A stretch of 64,000 nucleotides of DNA from contig NZ_JAGRPF010000110.1 of assembly GCF_020439865.1 (NCBI RefSeq), positions 1-64,000 on the forward strand, in the 5' to 3' direction. Of this stretch, positions 10,418-19,800 are shown piece after piece. The position numbers and the translations under genes are program-made. The notes below the pieces were generated by a model. The model saw only the letters and a list, made by a program, of their open reading frames with translations, was not told where the DNA came from and did no database searches. Positions within the stretch are counted from its first letter, which is position 1, and each line of letters starts with the position of its first letter. This DNA comes from Prosthecobacter sp. GTDB taxonomy: Bacteria > Verrucomicrobiota > Verrucomicrobiia > Verrucomicrobiales > Verrucomicrobiaceae.

Positions 10418-11389
10418 ATGACTACGACTCCTCATTCCTCATCCCGCCGTCGTTTCCTGCAACTCGCCGCCGCTGCGGCCGCCTCCGCCGGTTCACGGCA
10501 TGTGATCGCCGCTGGCAAGGAACCGCAGTTCAAGATCTCGCTTGCCGAGTGGTCACTGCACAAAGGCATCTTTGGCAAGGGCAGCACTGAGCATTACGAA
10601 CACCTGGATTTCTGCAAGATCGCCCGCAGCCTCGGCATCGACGGCGTGGAGTACGTCAATCAGATGTTCTTCGACAAGGCCACGGACACCGCCTACCTCG
10701 GCGAAATGAAGAAGAGACAGGAAGGCGAGGGTGTCACCGGCCTGCTCATCATGTGTGACCGCGAGGGCAATCTTGGCGATCCTGACGAAGCCAAACGTGC
10801 GAAGACCATCGAAAACCATCTGAAGTGGCTCGATGCCGCCGCTGCGCTTGGTTGCCACAGCATTCGCGTGAACGCCGCCAGCGATCCTAAACTGAGCTGG
10901 GAGGAACAGATGAAGCTCGCGGCTGACGGACTGCATCGTCTGTGCGTTGAAGGTGACAAGCGCGGCTTGTTCGTCGTGGTGGAAAACCACGGCGGTCTCT
11001 CCAGCAACGGACTCTGGCTCACCGGCGTCATGAAGGCGGCGGATCACCCGCGCGTCGGGATTCTCCCTGACTTTGGCAACTTCTACACCGACCGCAACAA
11101 GGGCGAACTCTACAATCCCTACAAAGGGCTGCGTGAATTTATGCCCTGGGTGAAGAAGGGCATGAGCGCCAAGGCGTATGACTGGGACACCGGAGCCGGC
11201 AAGTTTTACACCGAAGACCGCCGTGAAGGCCGCGAGATGACGCTCGATTTTGAACGCCTCATCAACATCGTCGTCAAGGCGGGCTACAACGGCTACATCG
11301 GCATCGAATACGAAGGCGAGAAGCACACTGAGATCGAAGGCATCAAGCGCACCAAGCAGGCGCTCGATGAGATCAAGGCGATGCTCTGA
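10418..11389 (+). CDS. Tat-exported sugar phosphate isomerase/epimerase-like TIM barrel
   Basis: A 323-residue protein of the xylose-isomerase-like TIM-barrel superfamily (related to hydroxypyruvate isomerase). The N-terminus is a twin-arginine signal (SSRRRFLQLAAAAAASAG), so it should be exported folded to the periplasm. Likely metal/substrate residues lie in VENHGG (Glu), PDFGN (Asp) and IGIEYEG (Glu), at the ends of barrel strands. The substrate is unknown; Verrucomicrobiota and Planctomycetota carry many such exported proteins, often linked to sugar or glycan breakdown. The start at 10418 was chosen because it gives the Tat signal directly; longer versions overlap clpX. Confidence 0.88.
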   Translation: MTTTPHSSSRRRFLQLAAAAAASAGSRHVIAAGKEPQFKISLAEWSLHKGIFGKGSTEHYEHLDFCKIARSLGIDGVEYVNQMFFDKATDTAYLGEMKKRQEGEGVTGLLIMCDREGNLGDPDEAKRAKTIENHLKWLDAAAALGCHSIRVNAASDPKLSWEEQMKLAADGLHRLCVEGDKRGLFVVVENHGGLSSNGLWLTGVMKAADHPRVGILPDFGNFYTDRNKGELYNPYKGLREFMPWVKKGMSAKAYDWDTGAGKFYTEDRREGREMTLDFERLINIVVKAGYNGYIGIEYEGEKHTEIEGIKRTKQALDEIKAML

Positions 11390-11427
11390 TTTTTCCAACT
11401 GTCCAATCAACCCACATCCTCAGCGCC

Positions 11428-11970
11428 ATGAACAACGACTCACCCGCTCCTTCTGCTGCAACGGAAACCCCGCTCTGGTCCGGTCACACCTCCCAGTGGG
11501 TTCACTTCTGGTATTACTTCCTGTGCGTTCTTCTGGCCGCAGGGATTGCCGTGGCTGCCACCATCTTGGCGTTGCCGACAGGCGCGTTGAGCTATGTCGC
11601 ATTGGTCATCCCTGCCCTCATGTGGCTCGTGCGCTGGTGGGTCACGAAGTGCACCTTCTACGAACTCACGAGCCAGCGTCTGCGGATTCGCACCGGCATC
11701 TTGAACAAAAAAGTGGACGAACTCGAACTCTTCCGCGTGAAGGACTACAGCATGGAGCAGCCTTTCTTGCTGCGCCTTGTGGGCCTTGGCAATCTTACCA
11801 TGATCACCTCTGACGCCACTTCTCCGACGGTCGCCATTCGTGCGATTCCAGAGATTGAAGCCGTTCGCGAAAAACTCCGAACCGCAGTCCAGGCCGAACG
11901 TGATCGCAAACGTGTCCGCCAGCTGGATGTCGATAACGTGGAGGATGACGGTGCCGGCCTGCACAATTAA
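11428..11970 (+). CDS. PH domain-containing membrane protein (YdbS/YdbT-like)
   Basis: A 180-residue protein with two adjacent membrane helices (about 25-47 and 50-70) followed by a bacterial PH (bPH2) domain at about 75-155. The PH part shows the typical FYELTSQRLRIRTGILNKK segment and the GLGNLTMITSD strand. Proteins of this kind are small membrane-associated proteins of uncertain role, sometimes linked to antibiotic resistance or envelope stress. The charged C-terminus ends in an Asp/Glu-rich tail. It starts 38 bases after the isomerase-like gene, probably in the same transcription unit. Confidence 0.82.
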   Translation: MNNDSPAPSAATETPLWSGHTSQWVHFWYYFLCVLLAAGIAVAATILALPTGALSYVALVIPALMWLVRWWVTKCTFYELTSQRLRIRTGILNKKVDELELFRVKDYSMEQPFLLRLVGLGNLTMITSDATSPTVAIRAIPEIEAVREKLRTAVQAERDRKRVRQLDVDNVEDDGAGLHN

Positions 11971-12099
11971 GCCGGCATGCTATCTTTGATCATCGGCCTG
12001 CTTCGTCGGAATTTCGTCCGAGGGCTTGCCATCTTTGGCTGACGCGGTTGCGGCGAGTGAGGCGAAGTGAAAAGCTGGAAACACGCCGAGGCTGAGGGG
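11971..12099. other. Intergenic region between convergent genes
   Basis: 129 bases between the PH-domain gene and the convergent lipoprotein gene. I see no strong terminator hairpin. A short minus-strand frame of about 34 codons ends at a TAG near 11985 and reads like a secreted peptide tail (ASAKDGKPSDEIPTKQ), but it has no convincing start and was not called. Confidence 0.4.
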
Positions 12100-12588
12100 T
12101 TAATCTGCAGGAGCCTCGTCGATCACGCTGGCCTTGCCAGCTTTGACCTCGATCCGCAGCTTGAGGCGGCCAAATTCCTTTTTGTAGCTCCAGCCAACCT
12201 CGGCATTCCAGGTGGTGGCGCTGGTGGATTGAAGCTTGCGAAGTTGCAAGATGAAAGCGGCGAGTCGCGTGTCGGGATCGACGATTGTGTGATCGGGTTC
12301 AATGTCCTTCAGGTTCTGGGCGTTGACAAATTTGAGTTTCAGGTCGTCGAAGCGATGGGTGAACGCATCGGTGGCGGGCGTCATGCCGTCACGATTGATC
12401 TCGCCCAGCACGACCGAGTAGCTCTTGCCGACGCCTGGGTTCAAATCAGGCAGCTTGCTGATGAGATGGCGCACCGCGGCCTCACCTGCGTCGCATTCAT
12501 AGAGATCCAGAGGCAGAGGGGCGGTGTCCGATGAATCACAGGCGGCGAGCCCGAGGCAAAGGCTGATGAAAAGCAGGCGGCGTGTCAT
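12100..12588 (-). CDS. Small lipoprotein, unknown function
   Basis: A 162-residue protein with a lipoprotein signal: MTRRLL, a hydrophobic core and lipobox GLAAC (Cys17). The mature part has no family I recognise; it is mixed alpha/beta with no repeats. The start at 12588 has GGAGG at 12594-12598, one of the few Shine-Dalgarno-like sites in the window. The same frame stays open far upstream into hflX on the other strand, but that extension is only the shadow of hflX. It is divergent from hflX, with 66 bases between the starts. Confidence 0.7.
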   Translation of the reverse strand: MTRRLLFISLCLGLAACDSSDTAPLPLDLYECDAGEAAVRHLISKLPDLNPGVGKSYSVVLGEINRDGMTPATDAFTHRFDDLKLKFVNAQNLKDIEPDHTIVDPDTRLAAFILQLRKLQSTSATTWNAEVGWSYKKEFGRLKLRIEVKAGKASVIDEAPAD

Positions 12589-12654
12589 GGGGGCCTCCAT
12601 GGCATGGAATACGCAGCTTGGCAATGCGCCGCCGCGCTCCATACTCGCCCCTCC

Positions 12655-13986
12655 ATGTTCGACATTCGCGAAAAACCCAATCAAGTTGAGAGCGCCTTTT
12701 TGATCGGTGCCTACTTTGACCGGCGGCAGAGGCAGGAGGCCTCGGATCTGCTCGAAGAACTCTGCGAACTGGTGGAGACACTTGGCATCAATGTCGTCGG
12801 CAGGGAGCTTGTCTTTGCCCGCGAGCATACGGCGCGCCATCTCATCGGCAGCGGCAAGGCTGCGGAACTCATGAAGCAGGCGAAAGACTTGAATGCCGAT
12901 TGCATCGTCTGGGACAATGAACTCAGCCCGGGGCAGCAGCGCGCGTGGGAAAGCGAAGGAGACATTTGTGTGATCGACCGCCACGAGGTCATCCTCGACA
13001 TTTTCAACATGCGGGCGAAGACGCGCGAGGCGCGGTTGCAGGTTGAACTCGCCCGTCTGGAGTACTCCATTCCACGGCTGACACGAATGTGGGCGCACTT
13101 GGACCGTCAGGGTGGTGGTGCAGGCGGCGGCGTTGGAGGCGCGGGTGCGGCTCGAGGCGAAGGTGAAACACAGCTCGAAGTGGACCGCCGTCTGGCGAAC
13201 AAACGACTCGACCGGCTGCGCGCTGATCTCGAAGACGTGAAGAGGCAGCGTGATACGATGCGCAAGGAGCGCAGCCGCGTGCCGGTGCCACACGCGGCCA
13301 TTGTAGGATACACCAATGCAGGGAAGTCCTCGCTGTTGAACAAGCTCACTTCCTCTGAGGCCTACGTTGAGGACAAGCTCTTCGCCACGCTCGACACGAC
13401 GACTCGCCGCATGGAACTGCCCGACGGGCAGGCACTCCTTGTGACGGACACGGTCGGGTTCATTCGAAACCTGCCCCATGATTTGGTGCAGTCCTTTCGC
13501 GCCACCTTGGAAGAGGCAATCCAGGCGGATTTTCTCATCCATGTCATTGATGCCAGCTCGCCGCAGGCGGTGGAATTTTATCAGACGACGACCAAGGTTC
13601 TGGGTGAACTCGGTGCAGGGGACAAGAAGGTGCTGCTGGCGCTTAACAAATGCGATCTCATCGATGGCGAACGAATGACGGAGCTGCGCCGTGAGTTTCC
13701 CGCAGCTGTCGTGATTTCAGTCAAAACAGGGCAGGGCATGGACGACTTGCTGCATCGTTTGCACGATTTCATGATTGACCGTGTGGTGAGGCTGACGTTG
13801 AGCCTGCCGCTGGATCGCATGGACCTCGTCGCTCTGGCCCATCAGGAGGGCAAGGTTCTCAGCGAGGACTATGAAACCGGTCGCGCCGAGATTCAGTGCG
13901 TGATTCCGAAACGTCTCGAGAGCCGGTTTGCCGCGTTCTTGCCGGAAAATCCAGAATTGGCTGGTCGAAAAAAAGGAAAGAAGTAA
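12655..13986 (+). CDS. hflX: GTPase HflX
   Basis: Ribosome-associated GTPase that helps split stalled ribosomes after heat or antibiotic stress. The 443-residue protein has the N-terminal HflX domain (about 10-130), a helical linker with a Gly-rich loop (about 155-170) before the conserved GEGETQLE-type segment, then the G domain: G1 GYTNAGKSSL, G3 DTVGFIRNLP, G4 NKCD, and a G5-like SVKTGQG. The C-terminal about 60 residues form the family's end domain and finish with a basic KKGKK tail. The start at 12655 (MFDIREKP) fits the family; the frame opens at 12604 but the added residues look non-coding. The SDR gene follows after 33 bases. Confidence 0.96.
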   Translation: MFDIREKPNQVESAFLIGAYFDRRQRQEASDLLEELCELVETLGINVVGRELVFAREHTARHLIGSGKAAELMKQAKDLNADCIVWDNELSPGQQRAWESEGDICVIDRHEVILDIFNMRAKTREARLQVELARLEYSIPRLTRMWAHLDRQGGGAGGGVGGAGAARGEGETQLEVDRRLANKRLDRLRADLEDVKRQRDTMRKERSRVPVPHAAIVGYTNAGKSSLLNKLTSSEAYVEDKLFATLDTTTRRMELPDGQALLVTDTVGFIRNLPHDLVQSFRATLEEAIQADFLIHVIDASSPQAVEFYQTTTKVLGELGAGDKKVLLALNKCDLIDGERMTELRREFPAAVVISVKTGQGMDDLLHRLHDFMIDRVVRLTLSLPLDRMDLVALAHQEGKVLSEDYETGRAEIQCVIPKRLESRFAAFLPENPELAGRKKGKK

Positions 13987-14019
13987 AAAAGTCGGGCAAA
14001 CCGTTGTTTCCTCCCACTC

Positions 14020-14793
14020 ATGTTCTCACTTGCCAACAAAACCATCGTCATCACCGGAGCCGGATCTGGTATCGGTCAGGCCATCGCCATTCTCTTTGCG
14101 AAGCAGGGAGCGCATGTCGAGGTGCTGGATTTGAAACAGGAAGCCGCCCAAAACACGGTGGATCAGATCAAGGCTGCCGGCGGTTCCGCGAATGGTTCGG
14201 CCTGCGATGTGGGCAACTACAGCGAGGTGAAGGCGATTTTTGACGCGGTGGCAAATCAACACGGAACAATCGACGTCCTCGTGAACAATGCGGGCATCGC
14301 CCACATCGGCACGGCGTTGACCACGAATGAGGAGGACATGGACCGTCTCCATCGCGTGAACATCAAAGGCGTCCATGCCTGCGCTCAGGCGGCTTTGACG
14401 CACATGACGGAGCGCAAGTCGGGAGTGATCCTGAACATGTGCTCCATCGCCGCTCAGATGGGGCTGGCGGATCGTTTTGCGTATTCTATGACGAAGGGTG
14501 CGGTGTTGATGATGACCTATTCGATCGCGAAAGACTTCATCAAGCAGGGCATCCGCTGCAACTGCATCGCGCCCGCACGTGTGCACACACCGTTTGTCGA
14601 CGGCTACCTCGCCAAAACCTACCCTGGCCAGGAAGCGGAGATGTTCCAAAAGCTCAGCGAAGCGCAGCCCATTGGCCGAATGGCGAAGCCGGACGAGATT
14701 GCGGCGCTGGCGTTGTATTTGTGCAGCGACGAAGCCTCGTTCGTCACGGGCAGTTCTTATCCGATCGATGGCGGCGCGGTGAATCTGCGGTAA
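14020..14793 (+). CDS. SDR family NAD(P)-dependent oxidoreductase
   Basis: A 257-residue classical short-chain dehydrogenase/reductase. The cofactor motif is TGAGSGIG (residues 12-19), followed by NNAG (89-92), a catalytic Ser at 142 (NMCSIAA) and the YxxxK pair Tyr155/Lys159. An acidic residue after strand 2 (LDLK) suggests a preference for NAD. The closest types by feel are sugar-acid or 3-oxoacyl dehydrogenases (for example L-fuconate or 2-keto-3-deoxy sugar acid dehydrogenases), but substrate cannot be assigned. It follows hflX by 33 bases and ends at a strong terminator. Confidence 0.9.
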   Translation: MFSLANKTIVITGAGSGIGQAIAILFAKQGAHVEVLDLKQEAAQNTVDQIKAAGGSANGSACDVGNYSEVKAIFDAVANQHGTIDVLVNNAGIAHIGTALTTNEEDMDRLHRVNIKGVHACAQAALTHMTERKSGVILNMCSIAAQMGLADRFAYSMTKGAVLMMTYSIAKDFIKQGIRCNCIAPARVHTPFVDGYLAKTYPGQEAEMFQKLSEAQPIGRMAKPDEIAALALYLCSDEASFVTGSSYPIDGGAVNLR

Positions 14794-14796
14794 TGC

Positions 14797-14828
14797 AAAA
14801 CGGCACCGGGCTGACCCGATGCCGTTTT
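14797..14828. terminator. Bidirectional intrinsic terminator
   Basis: A 14-bp inverted repeat with one mismatch: AAAACGGCACCGGG (14797-14810), loop CTGA, CCCGATGCCGTTTT (14815-14828). The A-run on one side and T-run on the other let it work on both strands, ending the SDR gene and the convergent oxidoreductase gene. Confidence 0.85.
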
Positions 14829-14852
14829 GATTTTGATCGTTTTAGATGTGCT

Positions 14853-16301
14853 TCAGCTCACTTTCCAGCCGTCGCGATAGGACGGGCGGGTGATAAACTG
14901 ATTTGGCGCTTCCACGTTCGTGACTTTCATTGCAGACTTGTTCCACTGCACCGTCTGCTGCGCGCGGATGGCGAGGTTGCCGAGCAGCACGAATTCGGTG
15001 AGCGGAGCCGAGTAATCGAAGTTCGAGCTGGGCAGGCCGCCGTTGACGATGTGGTGAGCCCACTCGCCCTGCGGATTGTCCGGCATCACGCTGCGAGTTT
15101 CCGTCTGCTTGATCTTGCCGGCTTTCATGTCGAGGCGGACCTGCGTGTATTTTTCCAGCGGATAGATGACCGGGCTCTTGCAATAGGCGTCGCCTTCGAA
15201 GACCACGCCGTCTGTGCCGATGAACATCATGCCGCTGGTGGCCTTTTTGAAGGTTTCCTCGGGAATGTCGGGATGACGTTCAGGTTTGTTCGGCACGCCA
15301 TCTTTCTCGCCATCGTGCCAGGAGACTGTCATGGCCGGGTGTTTGCCCGCAGGCATGTGATATACGAGCTTGCTCCACATTGGCGCGTTCAGATCGCTGA
15401 TCGGACCGCTTTCAGCCTCGATTTTTTCGGGAATGAGCTGGCCGAGAATGCTGAAAGTGGAGTCCATGATGTGGCAGCCCATGTCACCAAGTGCACCGGA
15501 TCCGAACTGCCACCATCCGCGCCAGTTGAAGGGATGCGGGCCGGGGCTGCGGAGTTTTTTCTTGGGAGCGGCCGGATCGAGATCGAATTCGAAGTAGGGC
15601 TCGCTTGGCTCGCAGGAGAGCCAGAGATCCCAGTTCAGGTTTTCCGGACACTCGACGAGCTTCTTCTTAATCGGTCCCTGCGGCCAGATGGGGCGGTTTG
15701 TCCAAAGACGAATTTCCTTGAGGGTGCCGATGGCGCCCTGCTCGATCCATTCTTTTGCCATGCGCTGGCCGTCCATGGTACGGCCCTGGTTGCCCATCTG
15801 GGTGACAATCTTCGCCTCTTTGGCGGCGCGATGCAGGTCGCGAACCTCGGAGATGTAATTGCAGAGAGGTTTCTGCACGCAAACATGTTTGCCATGTTTG
15901 ATGGCCCACATGGCGGCCAGGTAGTGGGTGTGATCCGGCGTGGAAACGATGACGCCGTCGATCTCGTTCGAGATGTCATCGAACATCTTGCGGAAGTCCT
16001 GATACAACTTCGGCGCAGGTGGTGCGGGCTGGCTGGAGTCGAGGTGGTGTTTCTCACGCTTCTTCGCAGCCTCATCCAGGCGCTTGGAATCGACATCTAC
16101 CATCGCTACGATGTTGTGATTGAGCGTGACCATGCCTGTGTCGGCCAGACCTTTGCCGTTGGCGCCGATCTGGACCAGGTTCAGGCGCTTTCCAGCCGCA
16201 TCCTGACCGCGGAGAAGAAGATTTGGCCCTGCGAATGTGCTGGCAGCAAAGCCGGCTGAGGTGGCGAGAAAACAGCGACGAGAAAGGGATGTTGAAGACA
16301 T
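14853..16301 (-). CDS. Tat-exported Gfo/Idh/MocA family oxidoreductase
   Basis: A 482-residue NAD(P)-dependent oxidoreductase of the Gfo/Idh/MocA family with a Tat signal near the start (SRRCFLATSAGFAAS). The N-terminal Rossmann fold starts at NLVQIGANGKG; the conserved catalytic Lys sits in VQKPL (family consensus EKP, here QKP). The C-terminal catalytic domain includes WLSCEPSEPY, GDMGCHIMD and WAHHIVNGG. Such exported members are common in Planctomycetota and Verrucomicrobiota and act on sugars, though the substrate here is unknown. The start at 16301 gives the Tat motif near residue 8; an upstream in-frame start at 16424 would add non-conserved residues. Confidence 0.9.
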   Translation of the reverse strand: MSSTSLSRRCFLATSAGFAASTFAGPNLLLRGQDAAGKRLNLVQIGANGKGLADTGMVTLNHNIVAMVDVDSKRLDEAAKKREKHHLDSSQPAPPAPKLYQDFRKMFDDISNEIDGVIVSTPDHTHYLAAMWAIKHGKHVCVQKPLCNYISEVRDLHRAAKEAKIVTQMGNQGRTMDGQRMAKEWIEQGAIGTLKEIRLWTNRPIWPQGPIKKKLVECPENLNWDLWLSCEPSEPYFEFDLDPAAPKKKLRSPGPHPFNWRGWWQFGSGALGDMGCHIMDSTFSILGQLIPEKIEAESGPISDLNAPMWSKLVYHMPAGKHPAMTVSWHDGEKDGVPNKPERHPDIPEETFKKATSGMMFIGTDGVVFEGDAYCKSPVIYPLEKYTQVRLDMKAGKIKQTETRSVMPDNPQGEWAHHIVNGGLPSSNFDYSAPLTEFVLLGNLAIRAQQTVQWNKSAMKVTNVEAPNQFITRPSYRDGWKVS

Positions 16302-16428
16302 GGGGTGAATAGATGGGTGGATGCGAACCCGGGAAACGCGTCCGCACGGGCGATGTTGCTTCGGATTCAATCCGCAAACGGATGTTGAAACGTGGTCGAA
16401 CCAGTGGAAAAGGCGGTTCGCCAACCTT
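16302..16428. other. Intergenic region upstream of the oxidoreductase and tRNA
   Basis: 127 bases that must carry the minus-strand promoter of the Gfo/Idh gene and the plus-strand promoter of the tRNA. I could not point to a convincing -35/-10 pair for either. No repeats were seen. Confidence 0.4.
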
Positions 16429-16503
16429 GTCTCCGTAGTTCAATGGATAGAACGAGGGTTTCCTAAACTCTAAATACAGGTTCGATTCCTGTCGGGGATG
16501 CCA
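16429..16503 (+). tRNA. tRNA-Arg (anticodon CCT)
   Basis: A 75-base cloverleaf with encoded CCA. D arm GTTC/GAAC; anticodon arm AGGGT-TTCCTAA-ACTCT with anticodon CCT; T arm ACAGG-TTCGATT-CCTGT. The sequence resembles the E. coli tRNA-Arg(CCU) outline. It reads the rare AGG codon. Oddly, the acceptor stem has a G1-U72 wobble at its top and another T-G pair at 4-69, and the anticodon stem has a G29-U41 pair. tRNA-Arg(CCT) is a common attachment site for integrating elements; see the island that follows. Confidence 0.9.
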
Positions 16504-16863
16504 AGGTGAGGTTTGTGGTATGCGAAGGGGAGGCGGTAAAGGTAGTCTTGGAGAAGGAGGCTAATGGTTTAACCAAGGATAAAGATATCTTTATTGGCGG
16601 GTTAACTAAGAGTCGTTCGGCTGGAGTGGAAATAATCTTTGGGGATGTCCCATTTCACTGGTTACCAGACCATTACTTTTTTTGCGAAACTAAAGAAAAC
16701 ATTTGTCGAATAAGCCGGTTCCGTGTTTCAATACAAAGGAATCCTTTAGATGCCGTCCAACCGACATAAGACCAAATACAAGATTTGGAGAACAGCTGCC
16801 CCGTCGTTTCGCGGGGTCGCTTGCTTCTCGGCGATGGGTCTCCGGACCTCGATTTAGACTCAT
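16504..16863. other. AT-richer, palindrome-rich island between the tRNA and the giant gene
   Basis: 360 bases clearly richer in A+T than the rest of the window. They hold several perfect or near-perfect short palindromes: TGGTTTAACCA (16565-16575), ATAAAGATATCTTTAT (16579-16594, 16 bp perfect), CTGGTTACCAG (16658-16668) and AAAGGAATCCTTT (16735-16747), plus CCCCG/CGGGG (16799-16816). An 87-codon frame from a GTG at 16506 to 16769 is open, but I do not recognise its product and do not call it. The region must contain the giant gene's promoter and may be a remnant of something integrated at the tRNA; no integrase or repeat of the tRNA end was found. Confidence 0.6.
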
Positions 16864-19800
16864 ATGAAGACGCTACGCCAATACCGTACACTGCTTGGTT
16901 GGATCATGACCTGCCTGATGGCCGTCTGGATTCCAAGCCCCTATCTGCAGGGCGCAACCTTTTACTGGGATTCGGACGCAACCGCGGCGGGCAACAACGT
17001 TGACGGCACGGGCCTTGGCGGCACGGGCACTTGGGACACTACCTCGCTGAACTGGTGGGATGGCATCTCCACCGATCAGGCTTGGACCAACGGCACGGAC
17101 TTTGCTGTGTTCAATGGTTTGTCCGGCACGATCACCCTGGGAGAGGCGATCAGCGCGGGCGGGCTGACGTTCAATTCTTCAGGTTACGTCGTCGACGGAC
17201 CATTCACGCTGACCTTGGCTGCGTTGGCAGGGACGACCTCGCCGATTATAGCAGTCAATAATACTGGAAATGGAACCAATGTGGCCACCATTAGTTCTGT
17301 GCTTGCTGGCACTGCAGGCTTCACCAAAGCTGGCAACGGATCCCTGTGGCTTACCGGTAATAACACCTTCACCGGTGATATCTCCATCAAGAGCGGCAAT
17401 CTCGTCATTTCAGACGCCGGCCAGCTGGGCATGGGCACGTCGGCCATTTCCATCACTGGCATCGCTCAAACGGGCAACCCGGGCTTCTCTGGCGGTGCCT
17501 TGGTTGTGCAAGGAGCCGCCACTTCGGCTTCTGGTGCAGGCGTTACGGTCAACCGCGAGATTTCCGTCTCGGGACGTGGTCCGGGCGCGGCGAATGCCAC
17601 AGCGGGGTTGATCAGCGTCGGCTACAACACCTTTGCCGGTGGTTTGACGCTCGCCTCGGCTGCTTCAGAGGCACGTGCTTGGGCCTCACACGGCACCACC
17701 ACCGTCAGCGGCTCACTTGACCTTGGGACTGGAGCCGCGCAGCTTCTGTATGGAAACGGCAACTGGATCATCAACCAGCCGATCGTCGGCGTCGACACCG
17801 CAGGGGACCGGTTCATCAAAACGGGCACGTTGATCGGCACCACTCTCTGGTTGAAGGGGACTAGTAGTACCTACGCCGGCACAATCCGTGTGGACAGCGG
17901 CACGCTGCGCGTCAACAACAACTCCGCGATCGGCATTAACACCGGAACGGGAACCATCGACTTGAACAACGGCACGTTTGAAGTGCGGACAGATGCCGCC
18001 GCCGGCTTCGCGGGACGCAATGTTCGCCTGCGCAACAATGTCACCGGCACGATCTTTGTGGATCACGACACAACGGGTGCGCTGGGCATCGGCTCAAACA
18101 TTCAAAACCAGACCGTGACCCTTGGATCGCTGATCCGTGACGGGGGCGCTAACACCACCACCTTCACCTATAACAGCCGTAACGGAACCGGCGTCTCCTT
18201 CTCCAGCGCCCTGCCCGGTGCTGGAGACTACCGCGGGTGGTCTCTGAACAACACGAGCAGCGGCACGGTCACCTATATCGGCAACGTTTGGAATGCCAAC
18301 AACGCCACAGCCTCCACTTTCACAGTTACGGGCAATGCGGAGTCCGTCATCACCGGGAGCGTCATCGCCTCGACGGGTGGGGCCCATGTGCTCACGAAGT
18401 CCGGTTCCGGCACCTTCACCTACGGTGGTACGGCGGGCACCTACACTGGTGCCACCAACATCAGCGCTGGCACATTGTCCTTTGCTGATCCTGGCGGGTT
18501 TGCGGCCAGCAGCCAGATTAACATAGGCAACGCTACAACCACAGCGGGAACCCTGACCTACACGGGGGCTGGTGCGACACTCAGCAAGAACATCCTGCTC
18601 AACACGACCACGGCCAACGTCTTCATCAATGCCAGTGGCACCGGGGCTTTGACGTATAACGGCACCATCCTTAACACCGTGAACGGAGCGCATACGCTTG
18701 TGCTCGGTGGGACGAGCTTAGATGACAACACAATCACGTCCGTGATCCCCATCAATACGACACCAGCTGCGGTGACGAGCCTTCAGAAAATCGGAACGGG
18801 CACCTGGGTCATCGCGCCCACGGCCAGCAACACCTTCACTGGCAGCACGACGGTCAGTGGCGGCACCCTCAAAATGACGGACGGGACGGCGATTGATGTC
18901 CTGCCTGACGCTGGCGCGGTGGTCTTCAATGTGGACACGTTCACCCAGGTGGCGGGCGGCACGTTGATTTACACCGGTGGTGCCAATTCGGAGACTGTGG
19001 GCGCGCTTACCAGCACCGCAGGTCACGGTATCGTCACTGCCGCCTCTGGAACGCTTACCTTTGCTTCCCTTGGCACCCGCACAGCTGGCGGAACGATCAA
19101 TATTTCCAACTCAGGCACGGTCAACATCACGGGCACGTCGGGCTTCATCAACAGCGGACTGTTTTTCAATGGTGCTGACTTCGCCTACTCGGGTGCGGGC
19201 ACCACGCTGCGTGCCGCCGTTTACGGCACGGATGCCGGGTTTGTCACCAGCGGTTCAGCGTTAACTGCTGCCAGCCACAACGAAATTACTGGAAGCTTTG
19301 CCACCAATACGATTGCGATCAACAGTCTCAAAATCAGCGGGGCGCAGACCTTGACCCTTAATGCCGCCCAGACCGTCACCCTTGGTCTGGCGGCGGGCAG
19401 CGGCATCATCCAGACGGGCGGCAGCGGTTCCATAACCGGCGGCACGGCTCTCGCGGCATCGGCGGCGGCCAATGATTTCTCCATCCGCGTGGATGGCGCG
19501 AACACGCTGACCATCAACACACCCATGACTGTCAGTACCGCTGGCCTTACGAAGAGCGGCGACGGAACGCTTGTCTTGGGTGGAGCCAACACGTACTCTG
19601 GCACCGTGCGTGTCAACGAAGGCAGCCTTCAGATGGCCACGGGCGGTTTGCTTGGCGCGACGAACATCGGGTTGGAAGTGCGCCAAGGCGCGACCTTTGA
19701 TCTCGCGGGAATCAGCGTTGGTACGGTGGCTTCTGGCACAAACTCCGTGGATGCCCTTCGCGGAGCCGGCACTATCACCAACACAGGCGCGCTGGCGACA

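Noticed and set aside
11978..12099. Short peptide frames between the PH-domain gene and the lipoprotein gene
   Set aside because: Neither strand has a convincing start or a start signal; too short to support.
12589..13542. Upstream extension of the small lipoprotein gene to a 480-codon frame
   Set aside because: It runs antisense through hflX; the lipobox and GGAGG fix the start at 12588.
14439..16259. Plus-strand frame of 606 codons across the SDR and Gfo/Idh genes
   Set aside because: It is the antisense shadow of the well-supported Gfo/Idh oxidoreductase and has no family similarity.
16506..16769. 87-codon frame starting at GTG directly after the tRNA
   Set aside because: No recognisable product, no ribosome site, and it lies in a palindrome-rich region; kept as part of the intergenic description only.
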